Assembly: GCA_903822825.1 (NCBI GenBank)
Contig: CAIJQQ010000005.1
Coordinates: 32,848-96,847, forward strand
Direction: 5' to 3'
DNA: 64,000 nt
DNA from: an uncultured Burkholderiales bacterium
Lineage (GTDB): Bacteria; Pseudomonadota; Gammaproteobacteria; Burkholderiales; Burkholderiaceae_C
The notes beneath the pieces were generated by a model. It was given only the letters and a program-made list of their open reading frames with translations, searched no databases and was not told the origin of the DNA. The translations under genes were made by a program, and so were the position numbers. The first letter of the stretch is position 1. Each line of letters opens with the position of its first letter. Positions 52,831 to 61,887 of the stretch are shown piece by piece.

Positions 52831-54402
52831 ATGCGTTCTCAGCCCAACATATTGTTCATCCAAGCCGACCAATTGGCCGCCAGCATCCTGCCTTGCTACG
52901 GCCACCCACTGGTCAAGACACCCCATCTGGACCGGTTGGCGGCCATGGGCACTGTGTTTGACAACGCCCACACACCCAACCCGATCTGTGCGTCTTCGCG
53001 CTTTGCCATGATGTCGGGGCAGTATTCCACCCGCATTGGGGCCTTTGACAACGCCTCTGAATTTCCCGCCTCGGTGCCCACATTGGCCCACTACCTTCGA
53101 TCGCTGGGCTATGCCACCTGTTTGGCAGGCAAGATGCATTTTGTGGGCCCCGACCAATTGCATGGCTTTGAGGAACGGGTGACCACCGACATTTACCCTT
53201 CTGATTTTGGTTGGACCGCCAATTGGGAGAAAAAAATCGAGCCATATGCGCCCAGCCAAATGAGCATGCGGGGCGTTGTGGAGTCTGGTCTGTGCGTGCG
53301 CTCTTTGCAAATGGATTACGACGACGATGTGGCCCATCAGTCGGTGCAGTGGCTTTATGACCATGTCCGCCGTGCCGATGACAAGCCATTTTTTCTGCTC
53401 TCATCGTTCACCCACCCGCACAACCCATTCACCATCTCCAAAGCGTTTTGGGACCTTTACGACGATGCAGACATCGATATGCCCAGCGTGCCTCATGTGC
53501 CCTTTGAACAGCGCGACGCTTGGAGCCAGCGCTATTTCAAATTGATCCGTCAAGACGAGCACCATGTCACTGAGGCCCACATCCGCTCAGCGCGCCACGC
53601 CTACTTTGGCATGGTCAGCTACCTTGACAGCAAAGTCGGGATGTTGTTAGACACCCTCGAGAAGATCAACGCCATCGACGACACCGTCATCGTCTTCACA
53701 GCCGACCATGGCGAAATGTTGGGCGAGAGAGGCATGTGGTACAAGTTCAATCCCTATCAAAACGCCATCAGGGTGCCCTTGATGATCAGCGCGCCAGGGG
53801 CCCGATCAGGGCATCGGGTGAGCGCCAATTGCAGCTTGGTGGACATGCTGCCCACCTTGCTGGATCTGGCCACGCACCAGCACGCGCCGCCGTTGGTCGA
53901 CCATTGCGATGGCCGCAGCCTCTACGCTTGGTTGCATGGCACAGACCCCGCTTGGCAAGATGAGACTCTGGTGGAGTTCACCAGCGAAGGGGTGCACGCA
54001 CCGGCCTTCATTTTGCGCAAAGGCCACTACAAATACATCTACTGCGAAGGCGATCCAGGCCTGTTGTTTGACCTGCAAAATGACCCCTTGGAATTGCACA
54101 ACCTGTGCCAAGCGCCTGAATTTGCAGCCCTGGCCCAAGCGTTGGTGAGTGAGATTGAGACACGATTCAACCCCGCTCAGGTCAAAAGCGAGGTCATGGC
54201 CAGCCAACGCCGCCGCCTGTTTTTGAACAACACGCTGCTCAAGGGGCAACACACCAGTTGGGACTACCAAGTCCACAAAGACGCCAGCAAGCAGTATGTG
54301 CGCAGTTCAGCCTCGACCAGCACCACCGCGACGAAAGCCAAAGCGCGCTTCCCCTATGTGCCCACCGCGGCACCAGACACGCCGAGACAGCCCAAGCCCT
54401 GA
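52831..54402 (+). CDS. Choline-sulfatase-like (BetC-like) arylsulfatase-superfamily protein
   Basis: 523-aa member of the type I sulfatase superfamily, expected to hydrolyse a sulfate ester. Metal ligands are visible in NILFIQADQ (D13) and TADHGEMLGERG. LVGPDQLHGFEER-like and TTDIYPSDFGW sequences match choline sulfatase BetC from memory. The formylglycine motif, normally C-x-P-x-R (CAPAR in BetC), reads C53-A-S-S-R57, an unusual Pro to Ser change. The start is ATG 52831 with GGAAGA upstream; a longer frame from 52771 is possible. Lies 45 bases before the second tctC gene. Confidence 0.8.
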   Translation: MRSQPNILFIQADQLAASILPCYGHPLVKTPHLDRLAAMGTVFDNAHTPNPICASSRFAMMSGQYSTRIGAFDNASEFPASVPTLAHYLRSLGYATCLAGKMHFVGPDQLHGFEERVTTDIYPSDFGWTANWEKKIEPYAPSQMSMRGVVESGLCVRSLQMDYDDDVAHQSVQWLYDHVRRADDKPFFLLSSFTHPHNPFTISKAFWDLYDDADIDMPSVPHVPFEQRDAWSQRYFKLIRQDEHHVTEAHIRSARHAYFGMVSYLDSKVGMLLDTLEKINAIDDTVIVFTADHGEMLGERGMWYKFNPYQNAIRVPLMISAPGARSGHRVSANCSLVDMLPTLLDLATHQHAPPLVDHCDGRSLYAWLHGTDPAWQDETLVEFTSEGVHAPAFILRKGHYKYIYCEGDPGLLFDLQNDPLELHNLCQAPEFAALAQALVSEIETRFNPAQVKSEVMASQRRRLFLNNTLLKGQHTSWDYQVHKDASKQYVRSSASTSTTATKAKARFPYVPTAAPDTPRQPKP

Positions 54403-54447
54403 AACTTTTGTCGACCTCTTCGAACCCCAACCCCGAAAGGAATTCCA

Positions 54448-55422
54448 GTGAACAAGCTTCTGCGTGCTCTGACCCTCAGCTTTTTGGGCCTTGTGCTGGG
54501 TGCAACGCATCTCCAGGCTCAAACCTACCCCAACAAACCGGTGCGCTTGGTGGTTCCTTTTCCGGCTGGGGGCATTGTCGACATCTTGACCCGAGCGGTG
54601 ACTGAAAAAGTGGCCTCCAATTGGGGGGTGCCCATCATCGTGGAAGCCAAACCTGGGGCGGGGGCCTTGATCGGCACAGAGGCAGTGGCCAATGCGCCGG
54701 CAGATGGCTACACCTTTTTGGCGGCAACCATCACCACCTCCGTCGGTCCCTTGATCAACCCCCAATTCAAGTACGACCTGCGCAAAGACTTTGTGGCGGT
54801 GGCCCTGTTTGCCACCGCCCCGAACATGGTCGTCGTCCCACCTTCACTGCCGGTTTCGAGCATGGCGGAGTTGGTGGATCTGGCGCGAAGAAACCCGGGA
54901 AAACTCAACTACGCGCACACGGGGGTGGGTTCCACCAACCATTTGCCGGTGGAATTCTTGAAGTTTTCGCGCCAACTGTTCATTGTCCCCATCACCTACA
55001 GGGGCCAACCACAGGCCATCACGGATGTGCTGGCCGGCCAAATTCAACTGTTTGTGGCCGCCCCGGCCTTGCTGGCACCCCATGTCAAAGCGGGCAAACT
55101 CAAAGCCATTGCGGTGACCTCGTCCAAACGCTTGGAGGACACCCCCCAAGTGCCCACCTTGTTGGAGTCTGGCCATGGCGATGTGCAGGGCGGTTCAGGT
55201 TGGTTTGGCATCGTTGCCCCTGCTGGCACCCCTGCGGCCATCGTCAAACGCTTCAACGAGGAAATCAATGCCGCGCTGAAAGCGCCAGAGGTCATTGAGC
55301 GTTTGCGAAAAGCCTATGCATTTCCAGAAACCGGCACCCCAGAGGAATTCACAAAATTCCTCAACGAAGAAGGTGCGCGATGGAGCAAATTAGTGAAAGA
55401 AGCGAACCTCAAACTGGAGTAA
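54448..55422 (+). CDS. TctC-type tripartite tricarboxylate transporter binding protein (second)
   Basis: 324-aa Bug/TctC-family periplasmic protein. The start is GTG 54448 with a GAAAGGA site, then the signal peptide MNKLLRALTLSFLGLVLGAT ends near LQAQ and the mature chain starts YPNKPVRLVVPFPAGGIVDI. No TctA/TctB genes are adjacent. It may bind the acid released or desulfated by the neighbouring sulfatase-like protein. Ligand unknown. Confidence 0.85.
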   Translation: MNKLLRALTLSFLGLVLGATHLQAQTYPNKPVRLVVPFPAGGIVDILTRAVTEKVASNWGVPIIVEAKPGAGALIGTEAVANAPADGYTFLAATITTSVGPLINPQFKYDLRKDFVAVALFATAPNMVVVPPSLPVSSMAELVDLARRNPGKLNYAHTGVGSTNHLPVEFLKFSRQLFIVPITYRGQPQAITDVLAGQIQLFVAAPALLAPHVKAGKLKAIAVTSSKRLEDTPQVPTLLESGHGDVQGGSGWFGIVAPAGTPAAIVKRFNEEINAALKAPEVIERLRKAYAFPETGTPEEFTKFLNEEGARWSKLVKEANLKLE

Positions 55423-55563
55423 ATACAGCTTCTTGCATGTCATTGTGAACCAGCAAATTGCCCAGGCTGTACTTTGGATCGTACCCATAGTCACAGCAGA
55501 ATTTTTCTCAAAAAAGGGCAATTTTCTAGATCATCAGACGGGTCGAGTTGATGGGCCAATAAC

Positions 55564-56520
55564 TCAGGGACTTGGCATTGGCAGCCAAGCCAAGGCCAGG
55601 CTGATGCCAACAGCGGCCATCCCTGTTGACACAGCAACAGCGGCGGTGACCGTATCCTCTTCTTTTTGATAGCGCTGCGAAAACAAAAAACCATTGGCTC
55701 CCATCGGCAAGGCAGCAACAACCACCATCACCGACAAGGGCAAACCGCGCAATCCGAAAGACCATGCAACAACCAACATCAGCAGAGGGTGCAAGACTGT
55801 TTTGACCAGCGATAAACGGAAAACTTTCGCAAGGTTCCGGCCCATGTGGGTTTGCGACAAGGTAATGCCTACCAGCAACAAAGCGATGGGTACAAAAGCG
55901 TTTCCAAGCAACTGCAACGGTTTGTCGACAACTGGGTGCAGGCCCCACCCAGTCTGCGCGTACAACAAGCCCACCAAAATGGGCAATGGCACAGGGTGCA
56001 GCAAGGCACTGCGGATCGCCTGAAAGGCTGTTCGCCATAAATGCTTGGAATGACCTGAAGCCATTTGTTGTTCGCGGGCCATCTGCAACTCCAAAATCAA
56101 GGTGGCCAAGGTCAACAAAACCAAAGCGTGCACAGAGACCAAAGTCAGCAGCAAAACCTGACCCGCCTGACCGTAAGCCAATCCGATCAAAGGCACACCA
56201 ATCATCAATGTGTTGCTGAAAATACCGGCCAAGGCCAAAACCGTTGCACTGGCGTTACGCCCGTAGAAAAAAATCAAGATGAAGAACAGCAGCACGGTCA
56301 CAGCCAAATACTGCACCACAGGTTCAAAATCGAGCTGCCCAAGGTGAACCTGGCTCATGGTGCGAAACAGCATCGCTTGGGTCAGCACAAGAAACACGAG
56401 GTTCGACAAATCGCGCACCGATTCGGTCTGCACCAGTTTGGCTTTGCCCGCCACAAAGCCGATCAGAATCAGCAACACCACGGGCAAGAGGGATGACAGG
56501 ACTGGATGATCAAGGTTCAT
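55564..56520 (-). CDS. AEC-family transporter (auxin efflux carrier type)
   Basis: 318-aa inner-membrane protein with about ten hydrophobic segments, beginning PVVLLILIGFVAGKAKLVQ; a central NTLMIGVPLIGLAYG gives the family's conserved helix-break motif. Bacterial members export malonate, malate or other carboxylates. It is transcribed towards the sulfatase-tctC pair and is separated by a 141-bp gap with no obvious gene. It could export an organic acid; no direct link to sulfonates can be shown. Confidence 0.82.
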   Translation of the reverse strand: MNLDHPVLSSLLPVVLLILIGFVAGKAKLVQTESVRDLSNLVFLVLTQAMLFRTMSQVHLGQLDFEPVVQYLAVTVLLFFILIFFYGRNASATVLALAGIFSNTLMIGVPLIGLAYGQAGQVLLLTLVSVHALVLLTLATLILELQMAREQQMASGHSKHLWRTAFQAIRSALLHPVPLPILVGLLYAQTGWGLHPVVDKPLQLLGNAFVPIALLLVGITLSQTHMGRNLAKVFRLSLVKTVLHPLLMLVVAWSFGLRGLPLSVMVVVAALPMGANGFLFSQRYQKEEDTVTAAVAVSTGMAAVGISLALAWLPMPSP

Positions 56521-56603
56521 CGCTTGATTATCCCGGCCTCCCGGAGGCCTTCAGCAACGGAAACCACGTAGCGCCGTCACTTTGGGCGAGGTCGTGCAGG
56601 CCA

Positions 56604-58583
56604 TCAAAACCCAGCCTGAACACCCAGCTTGAAGCTGCGTCCAGGCAAGGGGGATTTGCCAAAGGCGGTGCTGGTGAGGATGGAACTGGCGCTGTAGGCC
56701 AGCTGGTCGGTGAGGTTGTCGATGCGGGCAAACCAGTCAAAGAGCTTGCCGTCCTGCTTTTGCCTGTACGACACGCTGGCGTTGACGAGGGTGTAAGCGC
56801 CTGTGGCCACGCTGCCCGTGGGCACGCGGTTTTGCGCGGCGTGCCAGTCGGCGCCGAGCTTGGCGCCCCAGGGGCCTTGGGCATAGGCCAGCGTGGCCCC
56901 CATGCGCAGCGGCGCGATGCGGGGCAAGGGCTCGCCCGTGCTGTCGTTGCGGGCGCGCACGCTGTCGGCTCGCCACTCCAGGTCCAACGTAGCGGTGTTT
57001 TGCCACAGGCGCTGGCGGCCATTGGCTTCGAGCCCCCGAAAGCTGGCTTTCACACCCCGATAGGTTTGCTCTGCCAAGCTGCCCTGCACTTGCCCCGTGG
57101 CGAGCAGGGCAATGAAGTTGTCAAAGTCGCTGGCAAAAGCGGTGATGCCCATGCGGTTGGGGCCAGCCTTCCACTCCAGCCCTGCGTCCAGGCTTTTGGA
57201 TTTTTCCAGTCCCAGCTGGCTGGAGCCGACTTCCCAGGCGTGCGTGGCCAGATGCGGGCCGTTGGCAAAGAGTTCATAGTCTTTGGGCGCGCGCTGTGTT
57301 ACCGCGGCATTGCTCGTCAATCGCCAGGCGGGTGCGAGCTGCACCAGCGCGCCAGCGGCCAGGCTCCAGGGTGCGAATTGGCGCGCACCCACTTCGAATC
57401 GGCTCAAAGACGGGTTGCCCAGCGACGCCACATGCACCGACTCCCAGCGTGCCCCCGCATTGAACTGCCCCCAAAAGGTTGGCAAGACTTCGTGCACAAA
57501 CAAAGCACGGCTGCGGGTGAGGCTGAACGGGGCAAAGGCTTCGTCCCCCACCGCCGAAAAGCGCCCCGACTCCAGTTGCGCCCCCACCAGACCCTGCCAC
57601 CCGAGCAGCTCGCGGTGACGCGCTTCCACGCGCAGGTCGTGCCCTTGGTTGGCGAACACGGTGCCTGGGGCCCCGTTGTCAAACTCGGTGTGTCGGTAGT
57701 CGGTGTGGCTCATCCGGCCTTTGACACTTTCAAACCAGCCGGGCAACTGGCGCACCTGGCCTTCGAGCGCATACCGCGTGGTCTTCATGCCGATCGTCAC
57801 CCGGTCTTCGGCCACGGTGCCGTAGTCGCTTTGGTAGGTGTTGACCGAGGCCCCCAGATAACCGTGGTCCCAGAAAGTGCTGGCACCGATGGCGCCGCCC
57901 CAAGAGTGGCTGGCCGAGTTGCAGATGCGCGGCGCATACAGCGTCTCGCCTGTTTTGTCGCAGGCCAGTGTGACCGGCACACGCACAAAGCCTGTGTGGC
58001 GGTCAAAACCGTCCACATGCCAGGCCCAGCGCTCGTTGCCGGACTCGAGCAAACCCGCCACGCTGCGCTCGTTGTTGCCGGTGGCCCCTTGCAGCTGCGC
58101 TTTGCCCGACAGCCCCGACAAAGGCTCGCGCGGGATGCGGTTGTCGATCACATTGACCACGCCACCCACAGCGCTGCCGCCGTATTGCAAAGCGGCCGGG
58201 CCGCGCAGCACCTCGATGCGCTCGGTCGACAACACATCGAGCGGCACCGCATGGTCAAAACTCAGCGCCGAGGCGTCCACGCTGGACGCGCTGTTGTTGA
58301 GCACCCGGATGCGGTCACCGTCCAGCCCCCGGATGATGGGGCGGCTGGCGTTGGGGCCAAAATAAGTGCTCGACACGCCGGGCAAGCCGCTCAGGGTCTC
58401 ACCCAAGGTGCTTTGTCCGCGCTCGATCAGCTCGCTGCGTCCGAGCACACTGGCAGGCACCGAAGTCTGCTCACGCCCCAGCGGGTTGCCGGTGATGATG
58501 ATTTCGCTGGCCGTGGTTTGCGCCATGGCCGAGCACAGGGCGCAAGCGCATGCCAGTGGCAACAATTTGAAAAAGGTGTGCAT
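56604..58583 (-). CDS. TonB-dependent outer-membrane receptor (ZnuD-like)
   Basis: 659-aa outer-membrane beta-barrel receptor. A signal peptide (MHTFFKLLPLACACALCSAM) is followed by a TonB-box-like EIIITGNP segment, the plug with RPIIRGLDGDRIRVLNN and GPAALQYGGSAVGGVVNVID, and a C-terminal barrel ending in Phe (KLGVQAGF). Size and plug resemble the zinc receptor ZnuD of Neisseria and relatives; an extracellular-type CDKTGETLYAPRIC loop with paired cysteines is present. No Zur box was recognised. A small His-rich membrane protein gene is directly upstream in the same direction. Substrate (zinc or other metal complex) inferred. Confidence 0.82.
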   Translation of the reverse strand: MHTFFKLLPLACACALCSAMAQTTASEIIITGNPLGREQTSVPASVLGRSELIERGQSTLGETLSGLPGVSSTYFGPNASRPIIRGLDGDRIRVLNNSASSVDASALSFDHAVPLDVLSTERIEVLRGPAALQYGGSAVGGVVNVIDNRIPREPLSGLSGKAQLQGATGNNERSVAGLLESGNERWAWHVDGFDRHTGFVRVPVTLACDKTGETLYAPRICNSASHSWGGAIGASTFWDHGYLGASVNTYQSDYGTVAEDRVTIGMKTTRYALEGQVRQLPGWFESVKGRMSHTDYRHTEFDNGAPGTVFANQGHDLRVEARHRELLGWQGLVGAQLESGRFSAVGDEAFAPFSLTRSRALFVHEVLPTFWGQFNAGARWESVHVASLGNPSLSRFEVGARQFAPWSLAAGALVQLAPAWRLTSNAAVTQRAPKDYELFANGPHLATHAWEVGSSQLGLEKSKSLDAGLEWKAGPNRMGITAFASDFDNFIALLATGQVQGSLAEQTYRGVKASFRGLEANGRQRLWQNTATLDLEWRADSVRARNDSTGEPLPRIAPLRMGATLAYAQGPWGAKLGADWHAAQNRVPTGSVATGAYTLVNASVSYRQKQDGKLFDWFARIDNLTDQLAYSASSILTSTAFGKSPLPGRSFKLGVQAGF

Positions 58584-58655
58584 GGTCTGGATTTGAAAAA
58601 CAAGAACTCGTCTGAAGCCCCGGCAAACGCCAAGCGATCAGACAGCGGTCTGGGT

Positions 58656-59045
58656 TCAAATCCAGTGGGGCGGGGCTCGGGCTTGCGGGGTCCAGTCGGC
58701 TCGCGCAAGCGGATCAAGGTGCGCCACGCCAGCGGGCGCAGCTGCAGGCAGGGGCAAAAAAACAGCCTGCACAGGCCAAGGACTCAGGCCGCTCGCGTGG
58801 CCCAAATGGTCAAGCACCTGGCACAGTGCCGAACCTTGGGCATGGCCATCGTCTGTGGTAATCGGTGCAGAAAACACCGTGGCAACCGCCGCGGGAGCGC
58901 CAAGCGCCAGCCTCAGCGGGTGCGCGATGCCATGCCACTGTCCCCAGATGGTCGCCCACAAGAGCGCAACCACCAGCCAAAGTGCAGGCAGCGCACGCCA
59001 AAGCGCAAGCAAAGGGAATGACAAACGGGAAAACATCAACACCAT
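58656..59045 (-). CDS. Small DUF2946-like membrane protein
   Basis: 129-aa protein with an N-terminal hydrophobic segment (PLLALWRALPALWLVVALLW), followed by His-containing stretches QWHGIAH and CQVLDHLGHAS and an ARAPP ending. Small proteins of this kind (DUF2946 type) commonly precede TonB receptors for metals, as here. ATG 59045 is used; ATG 59036 is equally possible. It lies 72 bases upstream of the receptor gene. Function unknown, perhaps metal sensing or handling. Confidence 0.6.
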   Translation of the reverse strand: MVLMFSRLSFPLLALWRALPALWLVVALLWATIWGQWHGIAHPLRLALGAPAAVATVFSAPITTDDGHAQGSALCQVLDHLGHASGLSPWPVQAVFLPLPAAAPAGVAHLDPLARADWTPQARAPPHWI

Positions 59046-59103
59046 TGGAACATCAAACCGATGACAAGACGATGAACCACCGATTCCTTGAGCTGCGCTG
59101 GCC

Positions 59104-59637
59104 TCAGTCACGCACCAAGCGGGCAAAGGTCTTGCGGAACTTGGCCACTTTGGGCGCGGCCACCGCCATGCAGTAGCCCTGGTGTGGGTTGCGCTCGAAA
59201 AAATCCTGGTGATAAGCCTCAGCGGCACTGTAGTTGGCCTGCGGCAGCACCTCGGTCACCGTGGGTAGGCCAAAGGCCTGCTCTGCGTTCAGCTCGGCCA
59301 AGAGGTCCTGCGCCACCTGCTGCTGCTCCGACGTGGTGAAATAAATACCACTGCGGTATTGCGTGCCCACATCGTTGCCTTGGCGGTTCAGCGTGGTCGG
59401 ATCGTGGATGACGAAGAAGATTTCGAGCAGCTCGCGGGTGCTGACTTGCGCCGGATCGTATTGCAGCTTGACGACTTCGTTGTGGCCCGTGGTGCCTGAG
59501 CAGACCTGCTCGTACGTGGGGTTCAGCGCATGGCCGTTGCTGTAGCCGGACTCCACATCCAGCACGCCGCGCACCTGCACGTACACCGCCTCGGTGCACC
59601 AAAAGCACCCGCCGCCCAACACCAATGTCTCGGTCAT
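59104..59637 (-). CDS. msrA: Peptide methionine sulfoxide reductase A
   Basis: 177-aa MsrA reducing methionine-S-sulfoxide in proteins and free form. The catalytic motif GCFWC contains the nucleophile Cys11; a resolving Cys is expected at GYCMAVAAPKVAKFRK. The sequence EVVKLQYDP and SGYSNGH are typical. Cytoplasmic, no signal peptide. Transcribed leftward, 58 bases before the small membrane protein gene, so a joint transcript with the receptor is possible. Confidence 0.95.
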   Translation of the reverse strand: MTETLVLGGGCFWCTEAVYVQVRGVLDVESGYSNGHALNPTYEQVCSGTTGHNEVVKLQYDPAQVSTRELLEIFFVIHDPTTLNRQGNDVGTQYRSGIYFTTSEQQQVAQDLLAELNAEQAFGLPTVTEVLPQANYSAAEAYHQDFFERNPHQGYCMAVAAPKVAKFRKTFARLVRD

Positions 59638-59667
59638 GTCATTTCCCTTGCGTTGTGGAGTTGGCGA

Positions 59668-60558
59668 TTATCCGGCTGGGGCGAAATCGGCGCTGACCGT
59701 TTGCACGAAATCCTTGAGCGCCATCTGGTCGCGGCCACTGCGCCACAGGCAGCGCGTGTCGTAGCGCACATCGGCCTGGGCCAGCGGCACAAAGGCCACC
59801 CCGGCCAAAGCTGACTTTTGCAAAGCCTGCGGCACCAGTGCCACGCCCTGCCCCTGCGACACCAGCGACACCACGCTCAGCCAGTGGCGCAGCTCGTGCA
59901 CCGCCGGGGGCAACCAGCCGGCCTGCTCGCACTCGCTCAGGATCTGGGCATGGTAGTCGGGCGACACCGTGCGCGAAACCACCACCAGCGCCTCGCCGCG
60001 CAACTGGTCCAACCCGACAACCCCAGCACGCGCCAGCGGGTGCGCCAGCGGCAGGCAGGCCACCAGCGGCTGGCTCACCACCAGCACCTGCTCAAAGCCC
60101 GGCGGCACACGGGGGGTGTGGACAAAACCCACGTCCAGCCGATCGCGCACCAGCTCCGACAGCTGCTCGCTGGAGCTGAGCTCCAGCAGCACCAGCTTCA
60201 GGCGCGGGTGGCTGGCCTGAAAACGGCTGAGCAGCTGTGGCAAACCGCAATACAACATGGTCCCGGCAAAACCGATGTGCAGCTCGCCCGACTGCCCTTC
60301 GGCCACCTCGCGGGCCTCCCGGGCGGCGTCGCTCGCTTGCGCCAAGAGCGCACGGGCGGCGGGCACAAAGGCTTGGCCTGCGGCGGTGAGCTGCACCCCC
60401 CGGCTGTTGCGGGTAAAGAGCTGCGCGCCCACAGACGCTTCGAGCTGCTGGATGTTGAGCGACAGCGGCGGCTGCGAGATCGACAGCCGCTGGGCCGCCC
60501 GTCCAAAGTGCAGCTCCTCGGCCAAGGCCAGAAAATAACGGAGGTGACGGAATTCCAT
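59668..60558 (-). CDS. LysR-family regulator divergent from glutaryl-CoA dehydrogenase
   Basis: 296-aa LysR-type activator. The helix-turn-helix is at MEFRHLRYFLALAEELHFGR to about residue 60, followed by the periplasmic-binding-like effector domain. Divergent arrangement with gcdH and a T-N11-A dyad between them is the standard LysR layout; relatives next to gcdH are called GcdR and respond to glutarate. Effector is inferred from position. Confidence 0.88.
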   Translation of the reverse strand: MEFRHLRYFLALAEELHFGRAAQRLSISQPPLSLNIQQLEASVGAQLFTRNSRGVQLTAAGQAFVPAARALLAQASDAAREAREVAEGQSGELHIGFAGTMLYCGLPQLLSRFQASHPRLKLVLLELSSSEQLSELVRDRLDVGFVHTPRVPPGFEQVLVVSQPLVACLPLAHPLARAGVVGLDQLRGEALVVVSRTVSPDYHAQILSECEQAGWLPPAVHELRHWLSVVSLVSQGQGVALVPQALQKSALAGVAFVPLAQADVRYDTRCLWRSGRDQMALKDFVQTVSADFAPAG

Positions 60559-60571
60559 GTATTAAAAAATT

Positions 60572-60596
60572 ATATTGATGCATCCATAATCAATAT
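60572..60596. promoter_or_regulatory. LysR-type operator
   Basis: ATATTGAT-N9-ATCAATAT: an 8-bp perfect dyad in the 99-bp divergent LysR-gcdH region, containing a T-N11-A core. It is AT-rich and about 13 bases from the LysR start, fitting autoregulation as well as gcdH activation. Confidence 0.7.
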
Positions 60597-60657
60597 TAGA
60601 CAGCTATTCATGCCACCCTGACAATCGGGCTCAAGACTTTTTCACGGAGACACCCGC

Positions 60658-61845
<1,188 letters not shown>

Positions 61846-61858
61846 GCACAACTACCCA

Positions 61859-61879
61859 GGTCAGGTTGTTAGCCTGACC
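61859..61879 (+). terminator. Hairpin terminator after gcdH
   Basis: GGTCAGG-TTGTTAG-CCTGACC, a perfect 7-bp stem 13 bases after the gcdH stop and 9 bases before the convergent ABC gene stop. AGGGTTTCTC follows, so the T-run is poor. Confidence 0.5.
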
Positions 61880-61887
61880 AGGGTTTC

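Noticed and set aside
58640..58670. A GGTTCAAATCC sequence resembling a tRNA T-arm
   Set aside because: It lies at the end of the small membrane-protein gene; no acceptor, D- or anticodon-arm sequences surround it.
56493..59021. Very long rightward open frame (about 840 codons) across the receptor gene
   Set aside because: It is antisense to the TonB receptor, whose signal peptide, plug and C-terminal Phe are clear.
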